Shown one piece after another: positions 23,504-31,669 of a stretch of DNA of 38,489 nt (position 1 is its first letter; every line of letters starts with the position of its first letter). The translations under genes and the position numbers were made by a program. Under the pieces are notes generated by a model that was not told where the DNA came from, made no database searches, and worked only from the letters and a program-made list of their open reading frames with translations. The DNA comes from Candidatus Cloacimonadota bacterium (GTDB lineage Bacteria; Cloacimonadota; Cloacimonadia; Cloacimonadales; Cloacimonadaceae), in the NCBI GenBank assembly GCA_023228285.1, contig JALOBM010000019.1, forward strand, positions 1 through 38,489, written 5' to 3'.

Positions 23504-24847
23504 TCATTTACGGCTGCCGCTGCTCAGGTTTTTGATCATCAGTTCCATTAACGAGCGGAATTCCCCATCTTCTCTGAAAAGATTGTCTATCATTCGCTTA
23601 GCATGAATCACGGTGGTGTGGTCTTTACGATTGTAATACTCGGCAATGTCTTTTAAAGAGAGCGACGGAATCAGCATATTTGCCAAGTACATAGCTACCT
23701 GACGGGGAAAGACCACACTGTTCTTGCGGCTTTTATCCCTGATCATTTCCTGGGTTATCTGATAGGTTTTGCACACCTGATCGGTAATGGCATCCAGGCT
23801 AATTTCCCGGCTTACTTCACTGATCATATCGGCAAGGATGTTCTGAACCAAATCCGTATCGATATCCTCAGTATTGAGTTTATTGTACGAAGCATACGCC
23901 AGAATGCGTATCAGAGAGCCTTCCAGAGCGCGAACGGAAGAGCTTATTTTGTCGGCGATGAAGTTGATTACCTCATCGGAAAGATTGATGTTTTCCGGCT
24001 CGGCTTTTTTGCGCAAGATGGCCACTCTGGTCTCAAAATCAGGATTCTTCAGATCCGCCAAAAGTCCGCTTTCAAAGCGGGTAACCAGGCGATTCTCCAA
24101 ATCCGGAATATCTTTGGGCGGCCGATCCGAGGTTAGCACAATCTGCTTACGGTTGTCAAACAGTGCATTAAAAGTATGGAAAAACTCTTCTTGAGTGCCC
24201 TCTTTGCGGGACAGGAAGTGAATATCGTCCACCAGCAGCAGATCCACTTTACGAAATTTAGCCCGAAAATCCGGCATCTTATTTGACCGTATGCCTTCGA
24301 TCATTTCGTTCGTGAAAGCCTCACTAGTGGTGTAATATATACTGCAATTGCGCCCCTCTTTCATCACAAAATTGCCCACCGCCTGCATCAGATGAGTCTT
24401 ACCCATTCCGCTTTCACCATATATAAACAGCGGATTGTAGGTAAACCCGGGAGATTCCGCCACCGCTTTGGCCGCAGAATAGGCAAAGTTGTTGTTGCGC
24501 CCCACCACAAACTCTTCAAAATTGTACCGCTCGTTCAGTTTGGCGTTCAGGCTCACCTTTTTGTCACTGTATTCCGGCAAACCGCTCTTTTCGGAGGGGC
24601 TGCGGAAAGGATGCGTAATAAAATTGACCTCATAGCGCCGGCCATAGAGGCTGTATGAAATCTCCGACAGTACTTCCTTGTAGTTTTGATTGAGATAATT
24701 TGCACTAAACTGGGTGGCAACACGTATGTCAAGCTGCGAATCGCTGATATCTACAAGCTTTGTATCATAAAACCAAGTTTTGAAACTTTGTTCGTTGATG
24801 TTCTGTTCCAACTTATCCAATATGTTTTGCCAAATATCCTGATCCAT
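23504..24847 (-). CDS. dnaA: Chromosomal replication initiator protein DnaA
   Basis: DnaA binds 9-bp boxes at the origin and opens the duplex. The 447-residue protein has all four domains. An N-terminal domain (DIWQNILDKLEQNINEQSFKTWFYDT) is followed by a short linker, then the AAA+ domain with Walker A GESGMGKTHLM, Walker B LLVDDIHFLS and sensor regions (RLVTRFESGLLADL). The C-terminal DNA-binding domain carries the signature DHTTVIHAKRMIDNL. A ribosome site AAAGGAT precedes the ATG. dnaN is not adjacent; the gene is flanked by box-containing gaps on both sides. Confidence 0.98.
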   Translation of the reverse strand: MDQDIWQNILDKLEQNINEQSFKTWFYDTKLVDISDSQLDIRVATQFSANYLNQNYKEVLSEISYSLYGRRYEVNFITHPFRSPSEKSGLPEYSDKKVSLNAKLNERYNFEEFVVGRNNNFAYSAAKAVAESPGFTYNPLFIYGESGMGKTHLMQAVGNFVMKEGRNCSIYYTTSEAFTNEMIEGIRSNKMPDFRAKFRKVDLLLVDDIHFLSRKEGTQEEFFHTFNALFDNRKQIVLTSDRPPKDIPDLENRLVTRFESGLLADLKNPDFETRVAILRKKAEPENINLSDEVINFIADKISSSVRALEGSLIRILAYASYNKLNTEDIDTDLVQNILADMISEVSREISLDAITDQVCKTYQITQEMIRDKSRKNSVVFPRQVAMYLANMLIPSLSLKDIAEYYNRKDHTTVIHAKRMIDNLFREDGEFRSLMELMIKNLSSGSRK

Positions 24848-24988
24848 AAGTCAATCCTTTCTCTTTAAGTTCTTATTTGTCCACATTGGCCGCAAGACTC
24901 CTATTGACGGGGAAGCGTGATCGTAAGTGCTTGTGGTAAGATTCCTTACATGGTATGCTCCGTTTAAAAAATCGTTTTGAACCAAAAC

Positions 24989-25008
24989 TTATCCACATCT
25001 TATCCACA
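24989..25008 (+). promoter_or_regulatory. Pair of exact DnaA boxes upstream of dnaA
   Basis: TTATCCACA occurs at 24989-24997 and again at 25000-25008, in the same orientation and two bases apart. A one-mismatch box (TTGTCCACA) lies at 24877-24885, inside the dnaA leader. They may serve dnaA autoregulation or form a second subregion of a bipartite origin. Confidence 0.75.
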
Positions 25009-25316
25009 TTATTTTCTTTCTTACTATCCGCCAAAGATTTGACCAATCTAGAGACATGCTTTTAGCTTCCTCAGGAAGGAAATCTTTCCGGCGTTTTTTT
25101 GTCAAGCAGCGAAAAAACAAGCAGATAGACAGTGCCTGAAGACGGCATTTCAGTAATATCATGATAAGCTGGCAGATATATTGCTTCATCCGATAAATCG
25201 ATTTTTGCATAGGACATATGCATCATCCTAAAATCCAAAGCTTTACCGATTCACCAAATTTCTTTGCCAATGATCCTAGCTTCTTTTTGCCCTGTGCTTC
25301 ATCCCTAGCTGAAGCA

Positions 25317-25368
25317 GATATCATCGGGTTATCATCGGGTGAGCACTGCTTCATAACGGCTTGATATC
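25317..25368 (-). repeat. Dispersed 52-bp inverted repeat, copy C
   Basis: On the minus strand this begins GATATCAAGCCGTTATGAAG and ends CGATGATAACCCGATGATATC. It differs from copy A at about nine positions, mostly in the loop, with no gaps. It is opposite in orientation to copies A and B. Confidence 0.8.
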
Positions 25369-25790
25369 TGGATCGGCATTACTTGGATGAGAGGGAGTTC
25401 TTAGTTCTTGGTTCTACAGCGCTGCAGTTGGAGGTGCTGCCGATTCGTAGCTCGTGCCTCCAGCACGTTTATACCAGGTTAATGCTCATTTTGCTCAGCT
25501 TTGGTGTGGCAAATTGCATTTCCACAAAAGGCAGAGGCTTTTTCCTGTAAGCAGTTCCGCTGCTTCTGCAATATCGGAGTTTGGCAGACCAGAGTTGAAC
25601 ACCGGTATTACTTTGCTTTGCCATTCTAAAAGGTTGGATAATTGGTCTATGGTAAATAAAACATCTTGACGTTTTATAAAGCAAGCAATTGTATGGAGTG
25701 TTGTCTTATGCTCCGAATGATCATAGCGTGATCGGATATAAGCTGGCACTCAACCAGAATGACAATAAGTCCAATACATAGTATTTTTCA

Positions 25791-25817
25791 TTGACAAAAT
25801 AGCTGGAAATATATCTT
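25791..25817 (+). promoter_or_regulatory. Weak promoter candidate for the right-arm operon
   Basis: An exact TTGACA (25791-25796) is followed after 15 bases by TATCTT (25812-25817), a four-of-six -10 match. The spacing is shorter than ideal. If used, transcription starts near 25824 and leaves a leader of about 50 bases before the ATG at 25877. Confidence 0.35.
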
Positions 25818-25876
25818 GTTACCATCACTAATGATCTGCAAATTTGCAGATCCAATTATCTCATATGGAGAAGCTA

Positions 25877-26836
25877 ATGAAGATACTCATCACTGGTGGT
25901 GCGGGCTTTATTGGATCGCATCTGGCGGAACTTTTGCTGGCGGAAGGGAACGAGGTGTTTGCCATCGACAACCTATCAACCGGCAGTCTGGCCAACATCG
26001 AATCCTTCAAGGATAATCCCCGTTTTCACTTTTATACAGACAGCATACTCAATGGCGAACTGATGGATAAACTGATCTCCCAATGTGCTCAGGTGTATCA
26101 TCTGGCAGCCGCTGTTGGTGTGAAATACATCATAGAAAACCCTTTGCTCTCGCTGAAGACAAACATCGTGGGAACCGATAACGTGTTGGAGTTGTGCAAC
26201 AAATACAAAGCCAAAGCACTGATCACTTCCACTAGCGAAATCTACGGTAAAAGCGAAAAAGTTCCTTTCCATGAGCAGGACGACCGTCTGTTGGGCTCTA
26301 CTCACATCAGCCGCTGGGGTTATAGCTGTTCCAAAGCCATCGACGAATTCCTGGCGCTGGCGTTTTATCGGGAAAAGAAGCTGCCGGTGGTGATAGTACG
26401 CTGTTTCAATACGGTTGGACCGCGTCAGACCGGGCAATACGGCATGGTCTTGCCGAAGTTCGTGAAAGCGGCACTCCTGGATCAACCCATTGTGGTATAT
26501 GGCACGGGCAAGCAGACGCGCTGTTTTGCTGATGTTTCGGACGTGGTGGGGGCGTTTGTGAAGCTGATGAACAGCACCGAATGCGAAGGCGAGATCTTTA
26601 ATGTGGGTACCACCGAATCCATCAGTATAGAGGATCTGGCGCAAAAGGTTAAGCAGATGTGCAACAGCAAGTCCCGCATCGAATACATGAGCTATGAAGC
26701 AGCTTTCGAAGAGGGCTTTGAGGATATGATGAACCGAATGCCCGATCTGACCAAAATCAAAGAATACATTGGCTACGAACCCAAATACAATCTGGAAGAC
26801 ATCATCGTCCGCATGATTAAGTATTATGAAAAATAA
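25877..26836 (+). CDS. NAD-dependent sugar-nucleotide epimerase/dehydratase
   Basis: A 319-residue extended short-chain dehydrogenase. The Rossmann motif GGAGFIGSHLAE opens the protein. The catalytic residues are in STSEIYGKS (Ser/Thr) and the YxxxK motif YSCSK. RCFNTVGPRQTGQYGMV and DVSDVVGAFVKL are typical of the UDP-glucose epimerase, UDP-xylose synthase and dTDP-glucose dehydratase group. The exact substrate is not decidable. The start at 25877 has TGGAG at ideal spacing and begins at the dinucleotide fold; longer frames upstream are rejected. It overlaps the SLBB gene by 11 bases, pointing to surface-polysaccharide synthesis. Confidence 0.9.
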   Translation: MKILITGGAGFIGSHLAELLLAEGNEVFAIDNLSTGSLANIESFKDNPRFHFYTDSILNGELMDKLISQCAQVYHLAAAVGVKYIIENPLLSLKTNIVGTDNVLELCNKYKAKALITSTSEIYGKSEKVPFHEQDDRLLGSTHISRWGYSCSKAIDEFLALAFYREKKLPVVIVRCFNTVGPRQTGQYGMVLPKFVKAALLDQPIVVYGTGKQTRCFADVSDVVGAFVKLMNSTECEGEIFNVGTTESISIEDLAQKVKQMCNSKSRIEYMSYEAAFEEGFEDMMNRMPDLTKIKEYIGYEPKYNLEDIIVRMIKYYEK

Positions 26837-28226
26837 AGCTTTCCTTATCCTGTTATTCATCCTGCCGGCATTGTGCTTTTGCGCTATTGGGCCTGCAAAC
26901 AGAGACACTGGGATGATATCCTCTCAGGGCAATTATATCAGCGTATCCGTTACTGGATATGTGTCCTATCCCGGCACTTACAAGGTTTTGCCCATAGACC
27001 GGCTCTCCGACGTCATTGCGCAAGCCATGCTTGATATGGATGCACTGTCCGAAGACGAGGAAGAAGAAGACATGACCTATGTGGTAAAAGTAACCAATCC
27101 CATCCCGCTCTTGCGTAGCGATTCAAAGATGGTCTTTCCGAATTATGTTGCGTATCAAAGCCTTAGAAACATCACCCTGATCCGCGATGGTGTGGAAAAA
27201 ACCTATGATCTGCTGTCATATATGCGTACCGGCGACATCGAACAAAATCCTTTGCTAAGGGATTCCGATCTGGTGCATGTGCCGCTGAAGGAAAACCTCA
27301 TCCATGTAAACGGCAGCGTGGGATTTCCCGGGGAGCTGGAATACCGTCCCGGCGATACAATCCGCACTGCACTGCAAATGGCAATGGGTCCTGTTCCCGG
27401 AGGCAGGCTCTCTGCTCTACGCTTCAGCAAATATGATCCCGAAAGTAAGAGTTATCAGCACCAGACTATAAACCTGGAAACACAACCAGAATATTGGGAT
27501 CTGGAACTGCAGGCCAACGATAGAGTGATGGTGCCTTATGACAACAAATTCCGCAAAAAGATCGCAGTTACAGTATCCGGAGAATTCGTTCTCGGCGGAG
27601 AGTATGTGATTTCGGACAGTACCTCGCTGTGGGAAGTAATTCAGCTTGCCGGAGGTCTGAGTGAAAACGCAGATCTGGATAACGCCGTGGTGCTGAACAA
27701 ACCCTACAATCAGGAGCCGGATCGGGAATTTGAGCGCATCAGAAGCCGCAGTATGGCCGAATTGACTCCTCTTGAATACTCTTACCTCAGGATCAAGCTG
27801 CGTCAGGCAAAGGGTAAATACTCCGTTGATATCGCCAAGCTGGTGGCTACGGAAGGCAAAGCAGGAGACATCCTCCTTCAGGATGGCGACCAAATCTATA
27901 TTCCCCCAAAAATGGACGTGATCTGGGTGAGCGGACAGGTGAAACAACCGGGTTTGGTGCCCTATGTGGAAGGGAAAGACTGGAAGTACTATATCGAACA
28001 AACCGGTGGCTACACAAACAACCGCAATACCTGGGGCACCCGAATCCTGAGAGGAGATAGCGGAAACTGGCTGAAACCATCTTCCAAGGTGGTGCTGCGC
28101 CCCGGAGACACTATCTTTGTACCGGATAAACAGGATCGGAATTTCTGGACTGATTTCAGAGACATTTTGGGTGTTACCGCTTCTGCTATTACGATTTTAA
28201 TCGGGATAAGATCCCTCACAAATTAA
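26826..28226 (+). CDS. Multi-SLBB polysaccharide-export-like protein
   Basis: The 466-residue protein has a signal peptide (about 1-20) and four beta-grasp SLBB modules near 37-70, 157-188, 245-277 and 364-396. Each has a V-x-G-x-V-x-x-PG-like turn, such as GYVSYPGTY, GSVGFPGEL, GEFVLGGEY and GQVKQPGLV. A transmembrane helix lies at about 446-462. This layout recalls Wza-type export proteins, but the usual N-terminal poly-export domain (Y-x-L-G-x-G-D) is not visible, so it may be an accessory rather than the outer-membrane pore itself. An acidic stretch (DALSEDEEEEDM) lies at 72-83. It sits between the epimerase and aminotransferase genes. Confidence 0.85.
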   Translation: MKNKAFLILLFILPALCFCAIGPANRDTGMISSQGNYISVSVTGYVSYPGTYKVLPIDRLSDVIAQAMLDMDALSEDEEEEDMTYVVKVTNPIPLLRSDSKMVFPNYVAYQSLRNITLIRDGVEKTYDLLSYMRTGDIEQNPLLRDSDLVHVPLKENLIHVNGSVGFPGELEYRPGDTIRTALQMAMGPVPGGRLSALRFSKYDPESKSYQHQTINLETQPEYWDLELQANDRVMVPYDNKFRKKIAVTVSGEFVLGGEYVISDSTSLWEVIQLAGGLSENADLDNAVVLNKPYNQEPDREFERIRSRSMAELTPLEYSYLRIKLRQAKGKYSVDIAKLVATEGKAGDILLQDGDQIYIPPKMDVIWVSGQVKQPGLVPYVEGKDWKYYIEQTGGYTNNRNTWGTRILRGDSGNWLKPSSKVVLRPGDTIFVPDKQDRNFWTDFRDILGVTASAITILIGIRSLTN

Positions 28227-28240
28227 GGAGTTTACAATAT

Positions 28241-29347
28241 ATGAAAGTACCTATGCTGGATTTACATGCCCAATACGATGCGTTGATGCCCGCAATCCGC
28301 ACTCAACTGGATAATGTCTTTAGCGAACATCACTATATAATGGGCGCTCAGGTGAAAGAACTGGAAAACAGAATGCAGGAATATCTGGGCATTAAACACG
28401 CCATCGGCTGCGCTTCCGGAACCGATGCACTGGTATTGGCAGTGAAAGCTTTGAACATCGGGGATGGTGACGAAGTGATCACCACTCCTTTCACCTTCTT
28501 TGCCACCGCTTCCTCGATCTGGCGCAACAACGCCAAACCGGTATTTGTGGATATCGATCCAGATACATTCAACCTGGATCCCTCCAAGATCGAAGCTGCC
28601 ATTACAAAGAATACCAAAGCCATCATGCCTGTGCATCTCTTTGGGCAATGTTCCGATATGGACGCCATTATGGAGATTGCCAAAAAGCACAATCTGAAGG
28701 TGATCGAAGACAACGCTCAGGGCATCGGAGCTACATGGAATGGCAAGATGAGCTGTTCCTTTGGTGATATCGGAACCCTATCCTTCTTCCCCAGCAAGAA
28801 TCTGGGCGCAATGGGCGATGCCGGCATGTGTCTCACCAATGATGATGAACTGGCCGCCGGCCTCAGACAACTGCGCGTACACGGTGAAAATCCCAAGTAT
28901 TTCCACAAATGGGTGGGGCTAAACAGTCGCTTGGACACCCTGCAAGCCGCTGTGCTCCTGGTGAAGCTGGAGGCTTTGGCGGATTGGAGCCGTGCACGCC
29001 GGGCAACTGCCGCTCTCTACGATGAACAGCTCAAAGGAATTCCCGGATTGAAGACCCCCAAAATTGCGGAGAAAGCAGTAAGCATATACAATCAATATAC
29101 TTTGGTATGCCAGCAGCGCGACGAACTGATGGCGCATCTACAAAAGAAAGGCATCGGCTGTGCAGTCTATTATCCCCTGCCTCTGCACTTGCAGGAATGC
29201 TTTGCAGAATTGGGCTACAAAGAAGGTGATTTGCCCGTCTCCGAGCGAAAAGCCAAGCAAGTTCTCTCTATTCCCATCTATCCGGAATTGACTGCAGATA
29301 TGAAGCAGTATGTGGTAGATAGTATCCGCGAATTCTTCACCAAATAG
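28241..29347 (+). CDS. DegT/DnrJ/EryC1-family sugar aminotransferase
   Basis: A PLP-dependent enzyme of 368 residues that aminates nucleotide-linked keto-sugars. Landmarks are SGTDALVLAVKAL, TTPFTFFATAS, EDNAQGIGA (Asp157 binds the PLP ring nitrogen) and FFPSKNLGAMGDAG with the Schiff-base Lys186. LNSRLDTLQAAVLLVKL and the C-terminal YYPLPLHLQECF are also typical of the family. Substrate unknown; amino sugars for surface glycans are likely given the neighbours. Its ribosome site AAGGAG lies just before the ATG. Confidence 0.94.
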   Translation: MKVPMLDLHAQYDALMPAIRTQLDNVFSEHHYIMGAQVKELENRMQEYLGIKHAIGCASGTDALVLAVKALNIGDGDEVITTPFTFFATASSIWRNNAKPVFVDIDPDTFNLDPSKIEAAITKNTKAIMPVHLFGQCSDMDAIMEIAKKHNLKVIEDNAQGIGATWNGKMSCSFGDIGTLSFFPSKNLGAMGDAGMCLTNDDELAAGLRQLRVHGENPKYFHKWVGLNSRLDTLQAAVLLVKLEALADWSRARRATAALYDEQLKGIPGLKTPKIAEKAVSIYNQYTLVCQQRDELMAHLQKKGIGCAVYYPLPLHLQECFAELGYKEGDLPVSERKAKQVLSIPIYPELTADMKQYVVDSIREFFTK

Positions 29348-29356
29348 GAGTGTGAT

Positions 29357-30142
29357 GTGCGTTTTATAGTATGCATCAAACAAGTCCCCAATACTACTGA
29401 AATCAAGATTGATCCCGTTACCAATACCTTGGTGCGTGAGGGTGTGGAAAGCATCCTGAATCCCTTCGACCAATACGCAGTGGAAGAAGCGGTGCGGCTG
29501 AAAGAGGCTCACGGTGGCACTGTAGTAGCCATCAGCATGGGCCCCTCTCAGGTGGAAAGCACTCTCCGGGAAGCAGTATCCCTGGGTGTGGATGAGATCA
29601 TCCTGCTTTCCGACCGTAAATTTGCCGGTGCCGATACCTGGGCTACCAGCTACACTCTGGCTGCTGCGATCAAACGCATAGGAGATTTTGATCTTATCCT
29701 TACCGGACAGCAGGCGATAGACGGCGATACCGCTCAGGTGGGTCCCGGCATCGCAGCGCATCTGGACATCCCGCAAACCTGCTTTGTGCGCAAGATCGAA
29801 AGCCTAGACAGCCATAAAGTGCGTGTACAACGTCTGATGGAAGACGGTTATGACACTCTGGAGATCTGCACACCTGCGCTGATCTCTGTGGTGAAAGAGA
29901 TCAATACGCCGCGTCTGCCTTCTCTGCGCGGAAAACGCAATGCCAAAAGTGTGGAGATGACGGTGTGGAATGCCAGTGATCTGGGCTTGGACGAAAGCAA
30001 AACAGGGCTGAATGGATCACCTACACAGGTGTTGAACATCTTTAGCCCCAAACACGAAAAACAGGTGGAAAAGTTCGAGGGCGACAGCGACGAAGCCGTG
30101 GATCTCATCATCCGCCGTTTGGACGAAATTACCAAGAGATAA
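29357..30142 (+). CDS. etfB: Electron transfer flavoprotein beta subunit
   Basis: The 261-residue protein carries the EtfB signatures: IVCIKQVPNTTEIKIDP at the N-terminus, NPFDQYAVEEAVRLKE, ISMGPSQVESTLREAVSLG and LILTGQQAIDGDTAQVGPGIAAHL (AMP/FAD-binding loop). VKEINTPRLPSLRGK also fits. It starts with GTG after AGGAG at six bases; an ATG two bases earlier is out of frame and stops at once. EtfA is normally the next gene, but here lgt follows after two bases. Either EtfA is encoded elsewhere or this EtfB has another partner. Whether it is a bifurcating type cannot be judged without EtfA. Confidence 0.93.
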   Translation: MRFIVCIKQVPNTTEIKIDPVTNTLVREGVESILNPFDQYAVEEAVRLKEAHGGTVVAISMGPSQVESTLREAVSLGVDEIILLSDRKFAGADTWATSYTLAAAIKRIGDFDLILTGQQAIDGDTAQVGPGIAAHLDIPQTCFVRKIESLDSHKVRVQRLMEDGYDTLEICTPALISVVKEINTPRLPSLRGKRNAKSVEMTVWNASDLGLDESKTGLNGSPTQVLNIFSPKHEKQVEKFEGDSDEAVDLIIRRLDEITKR

Positions 30143-30144
30143 TT

Positions 30145-30960
30145 ATGCTTAGATTTCCCAATATCAGTCCCGAAATAGCCAGTTTCTCCTTCTTGGGCTT
30201 GGATTTGCATATCCGTTGGTACGGGCTCTTTTATGTATTGAGCTTTGTGGTGGCATACTTTCTGTATAGACCGCTTCTGCGCCGGCGCGGTATCGAGCTC
30301 GAGCGCGAGAAATACGAGTCCATCATCTTCTACATCATGCTGGGCGTGATTTTGGGCGGACGCTTGGGCTATATCCTCTTTTACAACCTGCCATACTACC
30401 TTCAGAATCCGCTCATGATCTTTGCGGTCTGGGAAGGCGGTATGAGCTTTCATGGCGGTGCTTTGGGAGTGATCATAGCCGGCATCCTTTTCTGTAGAAA
30501 GTATAAGCTTACTTTTTACAAAATTGCCGATCCTGCCATGCCTTTGGCGGCGATAGGACTGGGATTGGGACGTTTGGGAAACTTTATCAATGCCGAGCTC
30601 TGGGGCAAAGTAACCACATTGCCTTGGGGCATGATCTTTCCCGGTGCGGGAGAGCTTCCCCGACATCCCACCCAACTATATGAGATGATAGCGGAGGGAC
30701 TGCTGTTGGGTCTATTTACATGGTATCTATTGGGAAAAAAGCTGAAAGATGGTGCTGTATTTTGGGCCTTCATTGCTTTCTACGGTGTAGTCCGGTTCCT
30801 TATCGAATTTGTGCGCGTACCGGACGATATTAGTTTTTATGAGGATTTTGGCTTCATCTTCGGTATAATGACTATAGGCCAATTCCTTTCTCTGCTGATG
30901 GTGATATCTGCGGGAATTGGATTCTGGCACATTTACAGGAGGCGCGATGAAGCGCTTTAG
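30145..30960 (+). CDS. lgt: Phosphatidylglycerol-prolipoprotein diacylglyceryl transferase
   Basis: Lgt attaches diacylglycerol to the lipobox cysteine of prolipoproteins in the inner membrane, the first step for the lipoproteins in this window. The 271-residue protein has six to seven transmembrane helices and family motifs: RWYGLFYVLSF, GGRLGYILFYN, MSFHGGALGVIIAG and LGRLGNFINAELWGK (the central signature). RHPTQLYE and the C-terminal FLIEFVRVPD follow. The next lipoprotein gene begins 14 bases before the lgt stop. Confidence 0.96.
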   Translation: MLRFPNISPEIASFSFLGLDLHIRWYGLFYVLSFVVAYFLYRPLLRRRGIELEREKYESIIFYIMLGVILGGRLGYILFYNLPYYLQNPLMIFAVWEGGMSFHGGALGVIIAGILFCRKYKLTFYKIADPAMPLAAIGLGLGRLGNFINAELWGKVTTLPWGMIFPGAGELPRHPTQLYEMIAEGLLLGLFTWYLLGKKLKDGAVFWAFIAFYGVVRFLIEFVRVPDDISFYEDFGFIFGIMTIGQFLSLLMVISAGIGFWHIYRRRDEAL

Positions 30961-31669
30961 CATATTTTTGATAATAGTACTGACCATGTTTTTATCGGCC
31001 GCATGCAGCAGCAATATGCGGCTGAGTGAAGAAGAAAAGCTGAAGCGGGAACTAAAGAAGTGGGAGAGCTTTTCCGGAGACGGGATTGCCGAGATTTCCG
31101 CTTTCGGAATTAGCCTGCGCAAGCCCTTCCATATAGCCAAAAGCATGGATCAGATGCGCATGGACATCATCGAAGGCGGCCTTATGGGCGCTACGGGATC
31201 CCCGCTGGTCAGCATCTATATGGGCGAATACTTCAGCCTGAAATCCACCCTGATGCCTGCCTTGGAAGCGCTCAATATAGCCGACAAAATCCCTATGTCT
31301 CCCTTGTCTGCGCTGTCCTCTTCTGAACAGATCTTTGATCGCTTTGGCGCTGAGATCATCGCCAACAAAGCCATTATCCGGGACAGTCTGGAGATCAGAT
31401 TCCGCAAGAACTATCAACTGGAATCCGCGGTGGACAAAGCATCCGGCACACGCCTGGAAGCAGCTTATAACTCCAAGGGAGATCTGGATGAACTGGATCT
31501 CCGTATTGGTAAAGGCATGGCTGCCACACTCATCTTCGACAGCGTGGATTATGAGCCCCCGCAGATAATAGCATTGGAGCGCAAGGAAGCCACATCAGAC
31601 GGCCTCATGGACATCCTCAACCAAGGAGGTCTGTTTGACCTTTTGAAAGGCTTTATGGGGGAACAGTGA
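30947..31669 (+). CDS. Envelope lipoprotein of unknown family
   Basis: A 240-residue lipoprotein with signal MKRFSIFLIIVLTMFLSAAC (lipobox LSAAC). The start at 30947 has AGGAGG seven bases upstream and is preferred to the longer frame from 30917. The mature protein begins with charged helices (LSEEEKLKRELKKW) and then has GDGIAEISAFGISLRKPFHI. The beta-rich layout is vaguely LolA/LolB-like (DUF4292 style), ending in DSVDYEPPQIIALERKE. That likeness is only structural guesswork. Overlap with lgt and the GTGA overlap with purB tie it into the operon. Confidence 0.75.
   Translation: MKRFSIFLIIVLTMFLSAACSSNMRLSEEEKLKRELKKWESFSGDGIAEISAFGISLRKPFHIAKSMDQMRMDIIEGGLMGATGSPLVSIYMGEYFSLKSTLMPALEALNIADKIPMSPLSALSSSEQIFDRFGAEIIANKAIIRDSLEIRFRKNYQLESAVDKASGTRLEAAYNSKGDLDELDLRIGKGMAATLIFDSVDYEPPQIIALERKEATSDGLMDILNQGGLFDLLKGFMGEQ

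Larger units (their letters stand above)
24848..25876. other. Gap of about 1 kb at the gene-strand divergence
   Basis: This is the divergent region between dnaA (minus) and the epimerase gene (plus). It contains the dnaA leader, two exact DnaA boxes (24989-25008), repeat copy C (25317-25368) and a weak promoter near 25791. Frames of 60-85 codons between 25450 and 25750 have no recognisable product. They may be the remnant of a decayed gene. Confidence 0.6.

Noticed and set aside
23181..23507. A 108-codon minus-strand open frame covering the dnaA-downstream gap
   Set aside because: Its codons simply read through repeated DnaA boxes and the AT-rich tract; there is no ribosome site or domain, and the origin explains the sequence better.
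25390..25480. A tRNA-like GC-rich stretch
   Set aside because: No cloverleaf, T-loop consensus or CCA end could be drawn.
25976..26908. Long minus-strand frame of 310 codons opposite the epimerase
   Set aside because: Histidine- and phenylalanine-rich composition typical of antisense reading of a coding strand; no motif and no ribosome site.
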